NCBI RefSeq assembly: GCF_030253575.1
Contig: NC_080558.1
Coordinates: forward strand, 7,078,001-7,142,000
Direction of reading: 5' to 3'
DNA: 64,000 nucleotides
Source of the DNA: Rhododendron vialii
Lineage: Eukaryota; Streptophyta; Magnoliopsida; Ericales; Ericaceae
Shown: in pieces, positions 10,550 through 22,313 of the stretch
Numbering within the stretch: the first letter of the stretch is position 1
How the letters are laid out: each line of letters opens with the position of its first letter
Position numbers and translations under genes: made by a program
Notes under the pieces: generated by a model
Told to the model about the DNA's origin: nothing
Seen by the model: the letters and a program-made list of their open reading frames with translations, nothing else
The model's database searches: none

Positions 10550-12700
10550 ACCGATGCCGATCTTAAGTAACTAAGACAAATGAAACTACAGTAGACTGCC
10601 AACCAAATAATTCCTATCTGAAGTGCGGCCTTGAGAGCAAATCCATTAATCTGATCCCATAGGCCATAAAGATTTTTAATGCTGGTCTCATCCTAATCTC
10701 CTGAATCCTGATAACATTTTCATTCATATGATGTTGGACTTTACTATGAACTTGAGTTCAGCTTTGAGCTTTCCCAGTCGATTGATTATATTTCTACTAC
10801 TAGAGTACAGCATCCAGATCTCTTGCACGTGCTGGTTCCGGGATAACTTGCATGTTCGCTGGTAGCGATCTTTATGCATCCTTTGTTTTCCAATAACAGG
10901 CTCTGGCTTTTCAAAAACCATCTCAACAGTAACTACTCTCGTGTAGGCCTAAAGAAAGGTGGTGAGTCCGGTGACTGGTCTTTTACTGTTTCTGTGTGAA
11001 TAACTTTTGTTTTTTCTGTGTCTTTTTCTTGTTTCCTGAAGTTGGGATCGATGCATTAAAAGGGAAGAAGAGGACTCTCCATCCTCTCCATTAATCCATG
11101 TGGATCGTTACATCGCATAAGCCTTTTATTTACAAGTTTGTTGAATAGTCCAAATCTTCCACTCTCTCTCTTTGCCCTCCATGACCCCATTACACGATGC
11201 TCAATAGCAAAAACATGGTCCAGAAAAAGGAGGCTTGAATTCAGTGTAGCTGTCGTATTTCTGCCTGAGTTTGAATGAGTTGGTTGGAAAGGAAATGAAA
11301 GAATTTTTCAGGAAACATTTCTTATTTGTTAAGGACCTTGAGTTTCAGATTTCCAAATTTTGTTAGCTTTCTAATTGTCAGAAATACATCCTAAGGTTCA
11401 GAGCTTCGGCTTTCTTCCAAGTATTTGAGGGAATGCTAGTTATTTAACTTTCCCTGGATTTCTTAGCTTTATGATTATCAGAAAATAATTGTTCACATCA
11501 CTAAACATTGTGATTTTGCTTGTATCAATTCGCTCTGTATATTAGAACACATCTTTTGATTGTTCCATCTACTCCTTTCACATGGTCATGTAGAGTAAGA
11601 TAGGGTATGGTAATAATCATCAGGAGATCCAATGTACTCTTATCTTGTCCTAAAATCCTAGTTTCTCTCTGTGGTTTACACTGTTTTGGAATTTTCAGTG
11701 TGTTCGGGTACTTCAAAGATTTATTATGTATTCAGCAAGTAAAGGCTGAATTTATTTGTTAAAAGTGAAGCAAAGATATTTTTGCACATGATAATTAACT
11801 TTTGCTAGTCAATGTTCATTTTTCGCTTGTCCTGTTTCACCCACATGGTGATGACTGATGATGGATCGGTTGAGTTCTTTTCTTGTCCATACATGGATGC
11901 TGAAACTGTTTGTGAATGAGCTCACATTTGACACCTAAAGCCAAGATTTTTGTTTTGGCAAGCAAGGCTCAATAAAAGGAGATATGATATGGAGCGCACA
12001 TGGCTGTTTCTTTGCTCGGTAGCTCCTTTGAAACAACGTAGGAACTCATAAGGATTAAGCACCTTGAGGATCTGGTGTTACTTTTGCATAGAAGTGAGTA
12101 CTTAATCCTGTTTGCTCATTCTTCAATTCAATTTTAGGTTTTTTAACAATCTTAGTACACTTAAGTGTAGCTATTGGTCCTTGATATTGGTTGTTGACAC
12201 TTGAAACTATTTAATTGCAAGTAAGCTGGTGACTTGTGTAGAGAATCAGTTCCAGGCTCCACCTAGATTTAGTGTTTTCCTTCCTGCATTAGATTAAATG
12301 CATTGTATGATCAATAATTCAACAAATTTGGATTTAGAGCTGGAAATTTAATTTTCTCCCTTGTGCTTCTATTCTCAGCTACCTTGCTATTTTTGGATGA
12401 ATAATCTAATTAAGATAAATTGTGTCAATGTGTATATTTGACTTTTTGAACTTTTGTGCATGTTGGTGAACGTGCATTAAATTATGATAGAGCTCACATT
12501 GATCATCTGTGATTAGGATAAGACATAAAAGATAGAAGGCTTGCTAATTCTGTTTGGCTTGGCTTCAAACTTATGGGTTAATGATTGTAATGTTCAATTC
12601 TTGATTGAGATACTGAAAGAGTACATTTTTAATGTAGTCCTGGTTGCTCATAGACCATTATGAATGATTAAAGTTTTCTTATTTTTGTGCTAAATGAAGG
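10550..12700. other. Intergenic stretch with one dispersed repeat
   Basis: No coding sequence is recognised. The segment 11085-11300 (CCATGTGGATCGTTACATCG, AGTCCAAATCTTCCACTCT, AAAAAGGAGGCTTGAATTCA) closely resembles 56.70-56.91 kb, and in part the F-box downstream flanks at 35.4 and 40.8 kb, so it is a diverged copy of that flank. The last few hundred bases probably include the promoter and leader of the following gene. Confidence 0.5.
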
Positions 12701-14888
12701 ATGACAACTGGAAAGAAGCGACCGCGAATTGTAAAAGGGTCCAAGGCAGGAGTAGAAGGGTCTAAGTCAGCAGTGGAATGTACCCACACCAATCCTTATC
12801 TCTATTTCCTGTACGTATTTCTACGACCATTATAGTTAGTTTGTTAATGTGTTTACTTCCATTTTGTATTGACCGTAACAAATGCATTTTCTACCTTTCC
12901 AACTGCAGTGACGCCTATCAGAAAAAAGCCAAAGCTGCAAATAAGGGTCCAAGGTTTATAATTGCAAAGGTTAGAGTTAATGCGGTTGTAGTTCGTATGG
13001 TTATTGGTTAAACTTTAGTGCATGGTATTATGAAATCATGTTGCCTCTCGTAATAACACAAATTTTTGTCTCCACTATCCAGTATAGCAAATTAGCTGCG
13101 GAAGTGTGGAAAAAGATGTCTGATGCTGAAAAAGCGCCATTCGTGGACATGGCCAAAGAAAGAAAGGTCCGCATTAACAAGAATGTTCTGAAGGAAAAAA
13201 AGAAAAATGCGCCGGTATGGTTTTGTATTTGTTGTTTTTGATATAGTTAATCATTATGTTAACGTATCATGTGTGTAACAATGATGGGTTGTATTAAATC
13301 TTAAACTCTCTATATGTGCAGCCGGTATTTCGGAGTCGGTGCTCGCCCTTGAAGTTGGTGAAAGTAAACGAGGCATTGACCAAAGAACAAAAAGATGCTG
13401 TTGAAAGAGTCGGTTTTGGTTCAATGCTTAAACTGAAGTGTCGATTGCTGAACCGTGAATTTATAAGTCGGTTGGTTAACCATTTTAACCCTGCCACCAA
13501 GAGTTTGGAGTTTGGGAGGGTGAGGATTTATACAATCACTCCAGATGATGTTCGAAGGGCATTAGGGCTTTCTTGTGGAACGATAGCAGTTCCGACGGAT
13601 TGTGAAGACAACCACTTTGAACACATTAGGAAGATGTTTGGGAAAGAAAAGAAACCGTTGAAGAGGGGAGTCACATTTGCAATGATGCAACAAGTATTCA
13701 AGACTGGGATTTTTGACGTGAAGTTTCAAACTTCGTACGTTCTTTTCGTGTTGTCTTGCTTGTTGTGTCCAACCACGAAGGATGTGGCCGCCACAAGATT
13801 TTACCCGGCAGTGCACGATTTATCGCAAACTCCTACATATGCATGGGCAGAATTTGTGTTTGATTGGTTGGTGAAAGAAATATCCAAGTACAAAAAGAGA
13901 AGTGCCAAGGTTGCTGATAGTAAGAATAAGAAGGATGCCTTTGGCGTTGGTGGTTGTGTGTTACTCCTAATGGTAAGTACATCAACGTTTTCTTTACCTT
14001 TCAATCATTTGCTATAAAACTCGTGTGTACTGTATTGTGACTCATAATATTTTTTTGTTGCAGCTTATATATTTTGACAAACAGCCAATGGGTATGAAGG
14101 TTGGGAGTGAAGGTGATCCCATGATTCAGTCATGGACGACGAAACTAATAAAAGAACGAATTGCAAAGGAGGAGAATTTGGAGTTGGTAGATCCTATTTC
14201 TGGGCAATTCCCTGAGCCTCGTCTTCGGCATCCGGTGAGAACTTAATTTGGTTGCCGATATACAATTGAACCATTTATGTCATTTATATTTATAACGTTT
14301 AGTCTTTAACCTTATGTGCAGCACGCAATTGCTGCATATCATGATTTGAAGAAATATTTTCTTGTACAAATGCAACAACTTGAAGTCTTGGATGCCGCCT
14401 TGATGGGTGATGTTCCTGAAACATGCACACGGAATCCATCCAAGAGGAAGGCCTCCAATGAGAGACAGAGTCCAAATAAGGGGAAGGATGTGACTGAGAG
14501 AAAGAATCCAAATGAAGATGATGTGGAGATGGGCAATGTAGATATGGACTTGGAGGACATTCCTTCAACCTCCACTTTGAATCCGAAGAAGGTTAGTGAT
14601 GGGCTTGACGTGGAGGACATGGATGCCGGCCGCATGAGTGGGATTGATCACCTTGTGTTTGCCCGCGAAATGTCGTTTTACTCTCCGGAGCACGTGATGG
14701 CGGATGTTGTACAACATGTGGAGGTGGAAGAACAAAGTGTGGTGGAAAAACAAGTTGAGGAAGAGGAAGAGGAAGAGGAAGAAGACGAAGAAGAGGTTGA
14801 AGAACAAGTCCCATTGACTCCGCCATTGAACAAACGGCCTCGTACACGTATTCAGAAATGGATCTCTCAATCAAAACTATATTCATGA
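12701..14888 (+). CDS. HMG-box protein fused to a plant-specific domain, six exons
   Basis: Spliced model: exons 12701-12810, 12909-12969, 13083-13214, 13322-13972, 14064-14234, 14322-14888. Every junction is GT-AG and all phases agree, giving 563 residues. Residues about 30-95 form an HMG box (NPYLYFLDAYQKK, GPRFIIAK, WKKMSDAEKAPFVDMAKERK), the minor-groove DNA-bending fold of HMGB and SSRP1-type proteins. Residues about 105-375 form a second domain (RCSPLKLVKVNEALTKEQKD, VGFGSMLKLKC, TPDDVRRALGLSCG, YVLFVLSCLLCPT). This resembles the N-terminal domain of many uncharacterised plant proteins, some of them linked to Ulp1-carrying Mutator-like elements. The C-terminus has a long acidic run (about 520-545) and a basic KRPRTRIQK likely nuclear signal. 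Function is unknown; nuclear DNA or chromatin binding is inferred. An upstream exon cannot be excluded. Confidence 0.8.
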
Positions 14889-15354
14889 ATGTAAAGGGTA
14901 TTGGAAGAAGACAATAGGAAGTTTATCTGACTAAAATGCTGAAGCAAAATCTATGAAGTCGATTGCCTCCAAAAACATTTTCTCCAAAACCAAAATCCTA
15001 ACTTACAACCCTAAATACATTATGTAGATATCCTTAACAAATCACTAACCCACTCTCAAATAGTATCTATTCTATCCAAATTTATGCCAACTCCCTGTAT
15101 TATAGCCAACTCACTAATTTGATCCTATATAGGTGAATACAAAAAGCAAGTGACATAGGTTATAAAACTGATGTTACCAATATAATTTAAGAAAGTTCAT
15201 GTTATTTAGCAGAAACAACCATACATCAGCGAATTACACTCATGCCACAACCTAAAATATTACCAATTGAAATATGCCCAAAAAAAAGTTGTTCTTAAAA
15301 ATTAATAGTTGTTACCTTTGCAAAATTATATTTTAAATTATAGTGAAGAATACT
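14889..15354. other. Intergenic, no gene seen
   Basis: AT-rich 3' flank of the HMG-box gene, with no recognised feature. Confidence 0.5.
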
Positions 15355-16412
15355 GATGACGTCGAAATAGCCAAACAGCAAGTCTTCGGACGATCGAGGA
15401 ACTACTTGTGTATAAATGCTTCAAGACTAGTCGGTTCGATGATATTTCACTTCTTGGTTGGGCTCACTTGGCATTATAAACAAGAAGTATTCATCCACCC
15501 TAACAAATCGCACAAATAGCAAATGAGTGGAAAATCAGTCCAACTATGACAAAGTTATCTGTTGTCTTTGTTTCCTTCAGTTGGTTTTTGGGCCTGTAAA
15601 ACTAAGCCAGGGCTAGATCCTGTTGTGTTCGTGGTTTATTTGCTTTACTAAGATCTCAATTTACCAGAATGGAAAACTAGGACAAAGTATTGCAAAATGA
15701 TCCCAAGGAAAAAAAATAACCTAAGCAATGTCTAAATCATTTTAATCTTCTCGCTTCCACCAAAAAGAATACCAATGTTCCTCAAAGTTTGAAGCGCACA
15801 AAATAAACATGGATTTCAATACTACAGTTTTCGATACTCATTTCCTATCAACCAAAACATAGAATTCCATTTCAAGGCAATAAGTCATAAAAAAAAAATT
15901 TGCCATTACATATAATGCAATCAAGAACTTACATCAATAATGCATTAGTAGTTGCCTAAAGTGAAAGGTCATCTATGATCCATATTCTGAAAATTTCAAA
16001 ACTTTCATCAATAATGCATCAGTAGTTGCCTAAAGTGAAGGGTCATCTATGATCCATATTCTCAAAATTTCAAAACTTTCATCTGCCTATTCCTTCAACT
16101 TTTCGAAAGTGTAATAAAAGAATCAAGTGCCATCCCATCATTTTCAATCATTTTGAAAGGTAGAGACATATAAAGCCACAAGTTTCTCAGTAGTTTAAGA
16201 TGGTTTTCCCAAATTATGATAAAATTCAATAAACATGAGCAAAAACAAATAAAAAAACACTTAGTTGTTTGTTTCATTAAGACAGAATATATCAATGAGT
16301 GATGAAAAACGGTGAAACCAAAAACTGACTCTAGGTAAAGTTGGGAACGTGTTGTCAAAGATAATAAAACATCGAATTTTACCTTAATTCCCTTAACAGT
16401 CAAGGCATACAA
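15355..16412 (-). repeat. Orphan F-box 3' flank module, inverted, no CDS
   Basis: Read on the minus strand from 16412 down, this repeats in order the sequence that follows F-box copies elsewhere. GGAATTAAGGTAAAATTCGA and TTTTTCATCACTCATTGATA match the 3' UTR at 27.2 kb. Then comes the GATGGGAT, GGCAC, GATGCATTATTGA series of 44.9-45.2 kb, and finally CCCAACCAAGAAGTGAAAT and AGTTCCTCGATCG as at 42.0-42.1 kb. No F-box CDS precedes it. It is the only copy of the module in this orientation. A 74-bp tandem duplication sits at about 15931-16081. Confidence 0.8.
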
Positions 16413-16960
16413 TCTTATATAGAGAGCAACAAAAGATTCTTATATAGAGAGCAATAAAAGTTCTTACAATGAGTAACATCAGGTAACTTAAAGAGTAACT
16501 ATTTTATTTTCAAAAAAAATGTTACATGACTTAAACAAGAATCACATTTCATACAGACCAACACACCTTTGTAAAGGGTCAACACACTTTTTTTTTTCTG
16601 CTGCAATCATACTACTGTGCCTTGCACATTGTTAGGCTTAGAAAGTTTCAAATTTGTTCCATCAGTTAGAACAAATTATGGTGCTTTTGTACATTGTCAA
16701 TGGAAACAATACTAGAGTGAAGGCCCTCGAAATGGTTTGCTTGCGTTGTTTTCACGTCATTATAGAAAACGAGAAACTTAACCTAAAACCTAACAACTTC
16801 TACCTTAACCAGACCACTCATTCGTACAATGAAAAAAACCAAATTGCTTACAAACAGACACATGGATGAAATGAGAGAAGAGAAAAGAGAGAAAACTGCA
16901 AAAAAATTGAAACACCCAAAACATTCCTTACCAGATGCGTACGACTACGAAATCACTTGG
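16413..16960. other. Intergenic, no gene seen
   Basis: AT-rich, where the missing F-box CDS of the inverted module would be expected. No trace of an F-box or FBA domain was found. Confidence 0.5.
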
Positions 16961-17164
16961 TCAAGGAGAAGATACTGCTTCTTCTTGGGCGGAATCGAGA
17001 GAGTACTGTAGCTTACAGAGAGATGATGTAAGAGAGGAAGAAGAGGTGAGGGAGAAAGGTCGAACGAGAGCAGAAGCGGAACCCTCCCCTGTTGTTCTCT
17101 TGCTCTTCAGCAGCGTACGAGTGGGAAGGAAGGATAAAATGAGAGAACGGTGGCTGGAATTCAA
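16961..17164 (-). other. Candidate first exon on minus strand, organelle-signal-like
   Basis: An open frame beginning MNSSHRSLILSFLPTRTLLK, followed by a serine-rich basic stretch (ALVRPFSLTSSSSLTSSL). It has the composition of a plastid or mitochondrial targeting peptide and is less AT-rich than its surroundings. No downstream exon is recognised and no homology is claimed. It may be chance or a decayed gene start. Confidence 0.25.
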
Positions 17165-17257
17165 GATTTAGGATTTATTTCATTAGGGGCATAATAGTCA
17201 TTTTAGGTGGCCCTCTACATGTATTGGGAATTAATTTTCTCCTTCTCATGTTCAAAT

Positions 17258-17337
17258 GAATTCCGAAAAAAGTTGTCCATGACCTGGGCAATATTTGCCC
17301 CTTTCTCCACTGTTCCATGATTTCCCCAAAAATATGT
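17258..17337. repeat. Inverted partner of the 6.95-7.04 kb segment
   Basis: Reverse complement resembles 6950-7045. Shared words include CATGACCTGGGCAATATTTG and TTTCTCCACTGTTCCATGAT. Confidence 0.6.
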
Positions 17338-17418
17338 TGTATGTATACCTAAAGCCTGGGATGGCTCTTTTAGAAACTTAATTTGTATAATTATGGCATG
17401 TGCACTCTTATAAATGGT

Positions 17419-17642
17419 CAATCCGGATCTGGTCAGGACGTCCTGACCGGAGCTTAGGTCCGGACCATAATCTCAGCCGTTGGATTGTGTTTTCAATGGT
17501 CCGGATGCACGGATAGTTTGTTCGCGCGAACTCGCGCGAACAAACTATCCGTGCATCTGGACCTTCGAAAACACAATCCGACGGCTGTGGGAAAAGTCCG
17601 GACCTAAGCTCCGATCAGGACGTCTTGACCAAATCCGGACTG
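17419..17642. mobile_element. Foldback MITE, nearly a full palindrome, 224 bp
   Basis: Left half (CAATCCGGATCTGGTCAGGA, GGAGCTTAGGTCCGGACC, GGATTGTGTTTTC) is mirrored by the right half, with the axis in GTTCGCGCGAACTCGCGCGA near 17530. Ends CAATCCGGAT and, reversed, CAGTCCGGAT. Flanked by a 10-bp direct repeat TATAAATGGT (17409-17418 and 17643-17652). A 9-11-bp duplication with long inverted arms suggests a Mutator-like MITE. The arms remain very similar, which suggests a fairly recent insertion. Confidence 0.88.
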
Positions 17643-17652
17643 TATAAATGGT

Positions 17653-18956
17653 TAATCAAGTTATTTTGCTTTTGCTTGAGCTTATCCGCTTTATATGATT
17701 ACATTAATGATTTAAGTGCCTATTTCATGTAGTTTTTTTGGGTGATTTTTAGTTTGTCTTTATTCAAATTTTTCTGCAATTGTTTGTTTTATCATACTTT
17801 TGTGAATTATTGATTCATATCGTTAAGAGGAATCGAAAACATAAAAATTTATGATTTTTACCCAAATATTTTAGAAAATATCTATGATATTGCTCAAAAA
17901 GTTCGGAGTTCTAGCAAAATAAGTTCAACGGATTGTGTTACCGATCATGGAACCTGCGATGATCAAGTTGGTAGGGATGTAACAGTGTACGTACTCCACA
18001 AGCCAATCAAAGTGCTGATAATTTAACGAGACTCGGAGCTGAGCAAGATAAATATCTTGTTGTGTGTGGGGTAAAAAAAAACACCAAAAAGAAGAAGAAG
18101 AAGTTTAACTGAATTAAATAGCTAAATTTCTTCTTGTCTTTTTTTGGGGATAGAATCACCACTAACAGGGACGGAACCAGAATTTTGTAAACACGGGGAC
18201 TGAACTATGAACAAGATTTTGAAATTTGAAGGTTCGGATATCTAATACGTAGTTTGTTTGGTTTAGATTTTGAAGGAGGGTTTTTTGGGTAGAAAGTAGA
18301 GAGAGATAGAAAAAGAAATGAGATCAATAATTGAAGAAAAAACTTATGAGAGGCCGTGCACGGAGAGAGAAATTGGGTTTTGGGACAAAAAACGAAGGCA
18401 TTTTTATGTCTAAATAACACCCAAAACAAAATACAATACCTAGATGTTTTCAACAAACAAAAAAAAATTAAAAATATATTTATATTTATATTAATAAAAA
18501 AAACCCAGAAACCACGGGGCCTTGGCCCCCATATGCCCACACCTCTCCGTCTCCGACCACTAACACAAAGAGTGTCTAGTGTGTGCGGGTCTTATCTCTT
18601 ATGTGAGTATGACTATGTAAGTGGAGGTGGAAAACCAGGAATAGAATCACCACTAACATGGAGTAGTCCTTCCTACTTCCGTTAACCTTTTTAAAGGCCC
18701 TTCCAACGTTTTTTATATTCAAAAATTGGACTGGACAAGGACATTGTTAGTTCAGGGACTACGACCTTGTTTTGCTTAGGTTCTTAATTTTTAAATGCTT
18801 ATTTTTTATTTTACGAGACATGTCATTCTCTCATAATACATTACATTTAATTAAAAAAATAAGTACACTTATTTAAAAAATAAGTAGTTATTGAGTAAAT
18901 AGTTTTATTATTTGAAGGACTAATAAGACACTTTTCGAATAGTTTAAGGGATGTAA
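17653..18956. other. Intergenic, no gene seen
   Basis: Starts with TTAATCAAGTTATTTTGCTT, a word also seen near 200-230, 40.35 and 45.57 kb (F-box downstream flank family). The remainder is AT-rich with scattered repeats and no recognised gene. Confidence 0.5.
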
Positions 18957-19435
18957 GGCTTTGTTTGGAATTTAGAGAAAGTGAGAGAAAAGAAAAAAAA
19001 GTTAAATTTTTTTCCCTCCAATTGTTTAGATTGGAGAGAAAGAGGAGAGAAAATAAAAAAAATTCAACTGTTTTTTTTATTAGAAAAAAGGGTTGGAGGG
19101 GACGTTCAATATAGCAACCCCCTAGGGCGTGATCATAGGGGCTCCCTACTCATTGTGAAATGTTCGGTTCGAGCCATAACTACTGTTCGTGAGGACATAC
19201 CGTCCCCACAACATCACCTAGGTACAGGATGGCAAGAGAACAAATTCCACATTCTCTTGCCACTGATGAGACTCGAACGTAAGTCTTGTCTAGAAATGAA
19301 GTAGGCTTTTGCCAAAAGAATTAATTAAAATTTCTCTCCCATTCCCTTTCCTCCCCCCCCCCCCCCCCCCCATATTTCCCAATTTTCCCTATCATTTTCT
19401 TTCCCTCGCTTTCTCCCTGAAAAACAAACAAAGCC
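18957..19435. mobile_element. Tourist-like (PIF/Harbinger) MITE, 479 bp
   Basis: Ends GGCTTTGTTTGGAA and, reversed, GGCTTTGTTTGTTT, flanked by TAA on both sides (18954-18956 and 19436-19438). The TAA duplication plus the GGCTTTGTTTG terminus fit Tourist-type MITEs. The centre (about 19100-19310) has different, tRNA-like words (GGTTCGAGCC, GACTCGAAC), so a second small element may be nested. A 19-base C-run lies at 19353-19371. Confidence 0.82.
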
Positions 19436-19515
19436 TAAAGGACAATTAACCAAATTCCCGTCCGGTTTCTCTGACTAGATCCTCGTTGTGTCCTCATCTG
19501 GGAGCTCGGCTTTCC

Positions 19516-20649
19516 ATGGCGACCGAAAGCAGCTCCAATTGTCAAGAACCCAAAAAGACCTCCTGTCTAGGCTTTCCGACGGAACTCATCGCCGAAATAC
19601 TATCGAGACTTCCGGTCAAGTCTCTGCTGCGATTCAGGTGCGTTTCCAAATCATGACGTTCTTTGATTTTTCAACCCCAATTCGTGAAATCCCATCTCAG
19701 ATTAACGTCTACGGACACTGATTATACCCACCATAGACTCTTTCTAAGTGTTCTGAGTCCCGGTTATGATAACAAATCATGCTCTCTTCACTCTATGTTG
19801 AACGAGCAATCTGACACAGCTGTTGACCTTGATTGCCCTTCGAAAGCATCTAATTGTCCAGTAAGGATTGTGGGCAGCTGTGATGGTTTAGTGTGCGTTG
19901 CGATTGATAGCCAAGTATTTATATGGAACCCGTCCACTAGAAATTCCAAGAGATTGACCGACATACCGCATCCGCCCTTCATCAGTTATGGCTTTGGTTA
20001 CGATGAGTCTACCGATGATTACAAGGGGGCAGGATTTTTTGGGAAGTTTGGTACAAGTGGTTTTGAGGTTGAAGTGAAGGTGTATGCCTTGAGGACTCCT
20101 TCGTGGAGAAGGATTGAAGGCTCTCCTCATCGTCTTCCTTCGGATGGTTTAGGGACATATTTATATGGTGCCCTTCATTGGACTGGGCGTAGCGATTCTA
20201 ATGTTGGTTCTATTATTGTTTCTGTTGATTTGGTGAAGGAGGCTCATGGAGAGGTTTTGGAACCTGATTAGCGAGATGGTCATGTGTATAGGAGCTTGTT
20301 GGATGTTTTAAATGGATGCCTCTGTATACTACATGCCTATCGTTATTACACTGATCTATGGGTGATGAAGGAATATGGTACTAGAGAGTCTTGGACCAAT
20401 TTGGTTGTGATTCCTTATGTGAAACATCCATCTGGTAGTCCTTACTCCACCACTCCATTGTGCATTTTGAAGAATGGTGAAGTTTTACTGCATAATTTTA
20501 TGCATTTGGTTCGGTACAATCCAAAAGATGGAACATTTGTTTATCCAACGATTCATAATTGCTCAGCGCGTTTTAATTTCTTTCCCTATGTTGAGAGCCT
20601 AGTCTCGCCTGACATTGCGTCTGACGGTGGGGTTCACTGGCAACACTAA
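19516..20649 (+). pseudogene. F-box/FBA gene, two in-frame stops (sister of gene 1)
   Basis: Reads in one frame over 378 codons from MATESSSNCQEPKK to SLVSPDIASDGGVHWQH, so no frameshift. Stops are TGA at 19654 (codon 47, replacing the conserved tryptophan of KSW in the F-box) and TAG at 20269 (codon 252, where paralogs have a tyrosine). FBA signatures are intact: GSCDGLVCV, IWNPSTRNSKRL, FGYDESTDDYK, DLWVMKEYGTRESWT. The N-terminus is closest to gene 1. The first stop would leave only a partial F-box. It keeps the full C-terminal tail that gene 1 has lost. Confidence 0.92.
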
Positions 20650-21690
20650 TACTTCAAGGAACATAGGTAAACATAGATGTTTTATCATCTCTTACTTGCG
20701 TTCCCCAACTATTTTCAATCTCTCAGTTATGTACTCAATGTTGATTTAAAACCGAAATAAAAAATGGTTCCCTTGCTCATATCTGTTGAAGTGACCAAAT
20801 TTTGGTAAAACCGCCTGTTGACCTTGAAGGAAATTGTTTAGATATGGTTTCAGATCATTTTATCTTTTAATGTTTAACAAGATGATGGGTTGTTGAGGTG
20901 GCCTTGATTCTTTTATAACATCTCCAGAAACATGGAGGAATATGATGAAAATTTTGAAATATGTGGAACATGCCTGAGGATTTAGGTTTCTTATATGCTG
21001 GTCCCCCCCCTTTTTTGTATGTCTTATGGTCTTCAAAGGGAATTTGTTGATTCGGAAATGGGTGTTGGAAATTATACAGGTTAAATCCATGTTCATTTTG
21101 TGTGCTTCTAACTTGGTGGAACATAAGTTTAAAAAAAAAAAAAAACCCTCAAGAGGAATGTTAATATTCTCTTTCTTTGGAGAGTGGGAGGAGTAAAATG
21201 TTTCCTTCATTGCCAAGTGGGAGGAATGTTTTAATTGTGTTCATGTTTCCATCTTACAGTATATACTAATTGGAAGTATCAGTTATATATGGAATACATT
21301 TATAGGTTTTCAACTTGAATCCCTTAAATAAGTATGCTAGCATCTACTGGATTGTGCGTCCTGTTGTCTACCGGTTGTATTTCATGTTACCTTTTGTTGG
21401 TTGTGCACCATTATACAGGAGGGTTGTTTATTGAATTGCTTATTGAGAAGCTTATAGATTCTTTGGCTTACAAGTACCTTGTTACCTGTGTTTTCAGTCA
21501 TCTGTGCTTATTATAACTTTTGTATGCGATATCTCATATGTATTTTTCTGTGTCCCCAGTGTAGACACACGCCCATATGTTATTTTTATGTGTCCCCGGT
21601 TTGTCTTGTGTTTACGGCGACTCCTAATTGTGTCGGACCGTCAGACTATATGTTCAAATGAAGAGAGTGTCAGGAAATTCCAATATTCAA
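20650..21690 (+). other. F-box 3' flank module and decayed spacer
   Basis: Carries the family 3' words (GATGTTTTATCATCTCTTAC, GTTATGTACTCAATGTTGAT, TTTTGGTAAAACCGCC). After about 20870 it parallels 3430-3750. Nothing coding is recognised. Confidence 0.6.
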
Positions 21691-22313
21691 GCTCTAAAAG
21701 AAGTCTACAAAATGAGACTTGATTCATATCTCTATATTTTTAGACTCACTTCACAATGGAGATGAGTCTTTACTTTTTTTCCACAATTATAACTTTTACA
21801 TTTAAAAATTACTGTAATTATCATAAAGCTAGTGTCAATCAGAAGATATTCACGAGACCATTTAAAAAATCCATATTACTTATGTACGTGAAGAAAATCC
21901 GCATAGACTAGTCAACAATCTCTGAAATCAGCAGTGAATAATCTCGCTGGAACCCTAATACATCCAGACAAGAAACAATGAGAAACTCCTCCCCTCTGGT
22001 TTGCGGAAGGCCCTCCGTCGCTTATCTCAGAAATAATTTTTTAATTTTCTTCATGCCGTTCTAAAGTTATCCGTAGAATGGTAGAAAGGGTACGCATTGC
22101 AGTAGTTTTAGGAAAATTGGTGCGGGCATGCACGTTATGTAGATAAAAGGGCGTTTAATAACACGGTGTGATAGATGGAGGGGGTTTTCTACAATTTACC
22201 TTGATCTTCATACGACAGTTCAATAACTAGGGCCATAAAGTATAAAGCGTTGTACCCTCGTAAATTTGTACTACTACTAGGTTTTGGTCTCAAACCCAGA
22301 AAAAGCACCATCC
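21690..22313 (+). promoter_or_regulatory. Conserved F-box promoter block, copy 1
   Basis: One of six alignable upstream blocks. It contains CTCACTTCACAATGGAGATG, TATTCACGAGACC, GGAACCCTAATAC and the 18-base word AATAACACGGTGTGATAG at 22157-22174. A TATA-like TATAAAG lies at 22241, 73 nt before the ATG. The word's shared position across copies makes it a candidate control site, but no binding factor is known. Confidence 0.65.

Noticed and set aside
14565-14886. Minus-strand ORFs opposite the HMG gene
   Set aside because: They mirror the acidic low-complexity coding tract of the plus-strand exon and have no splice or domain support.
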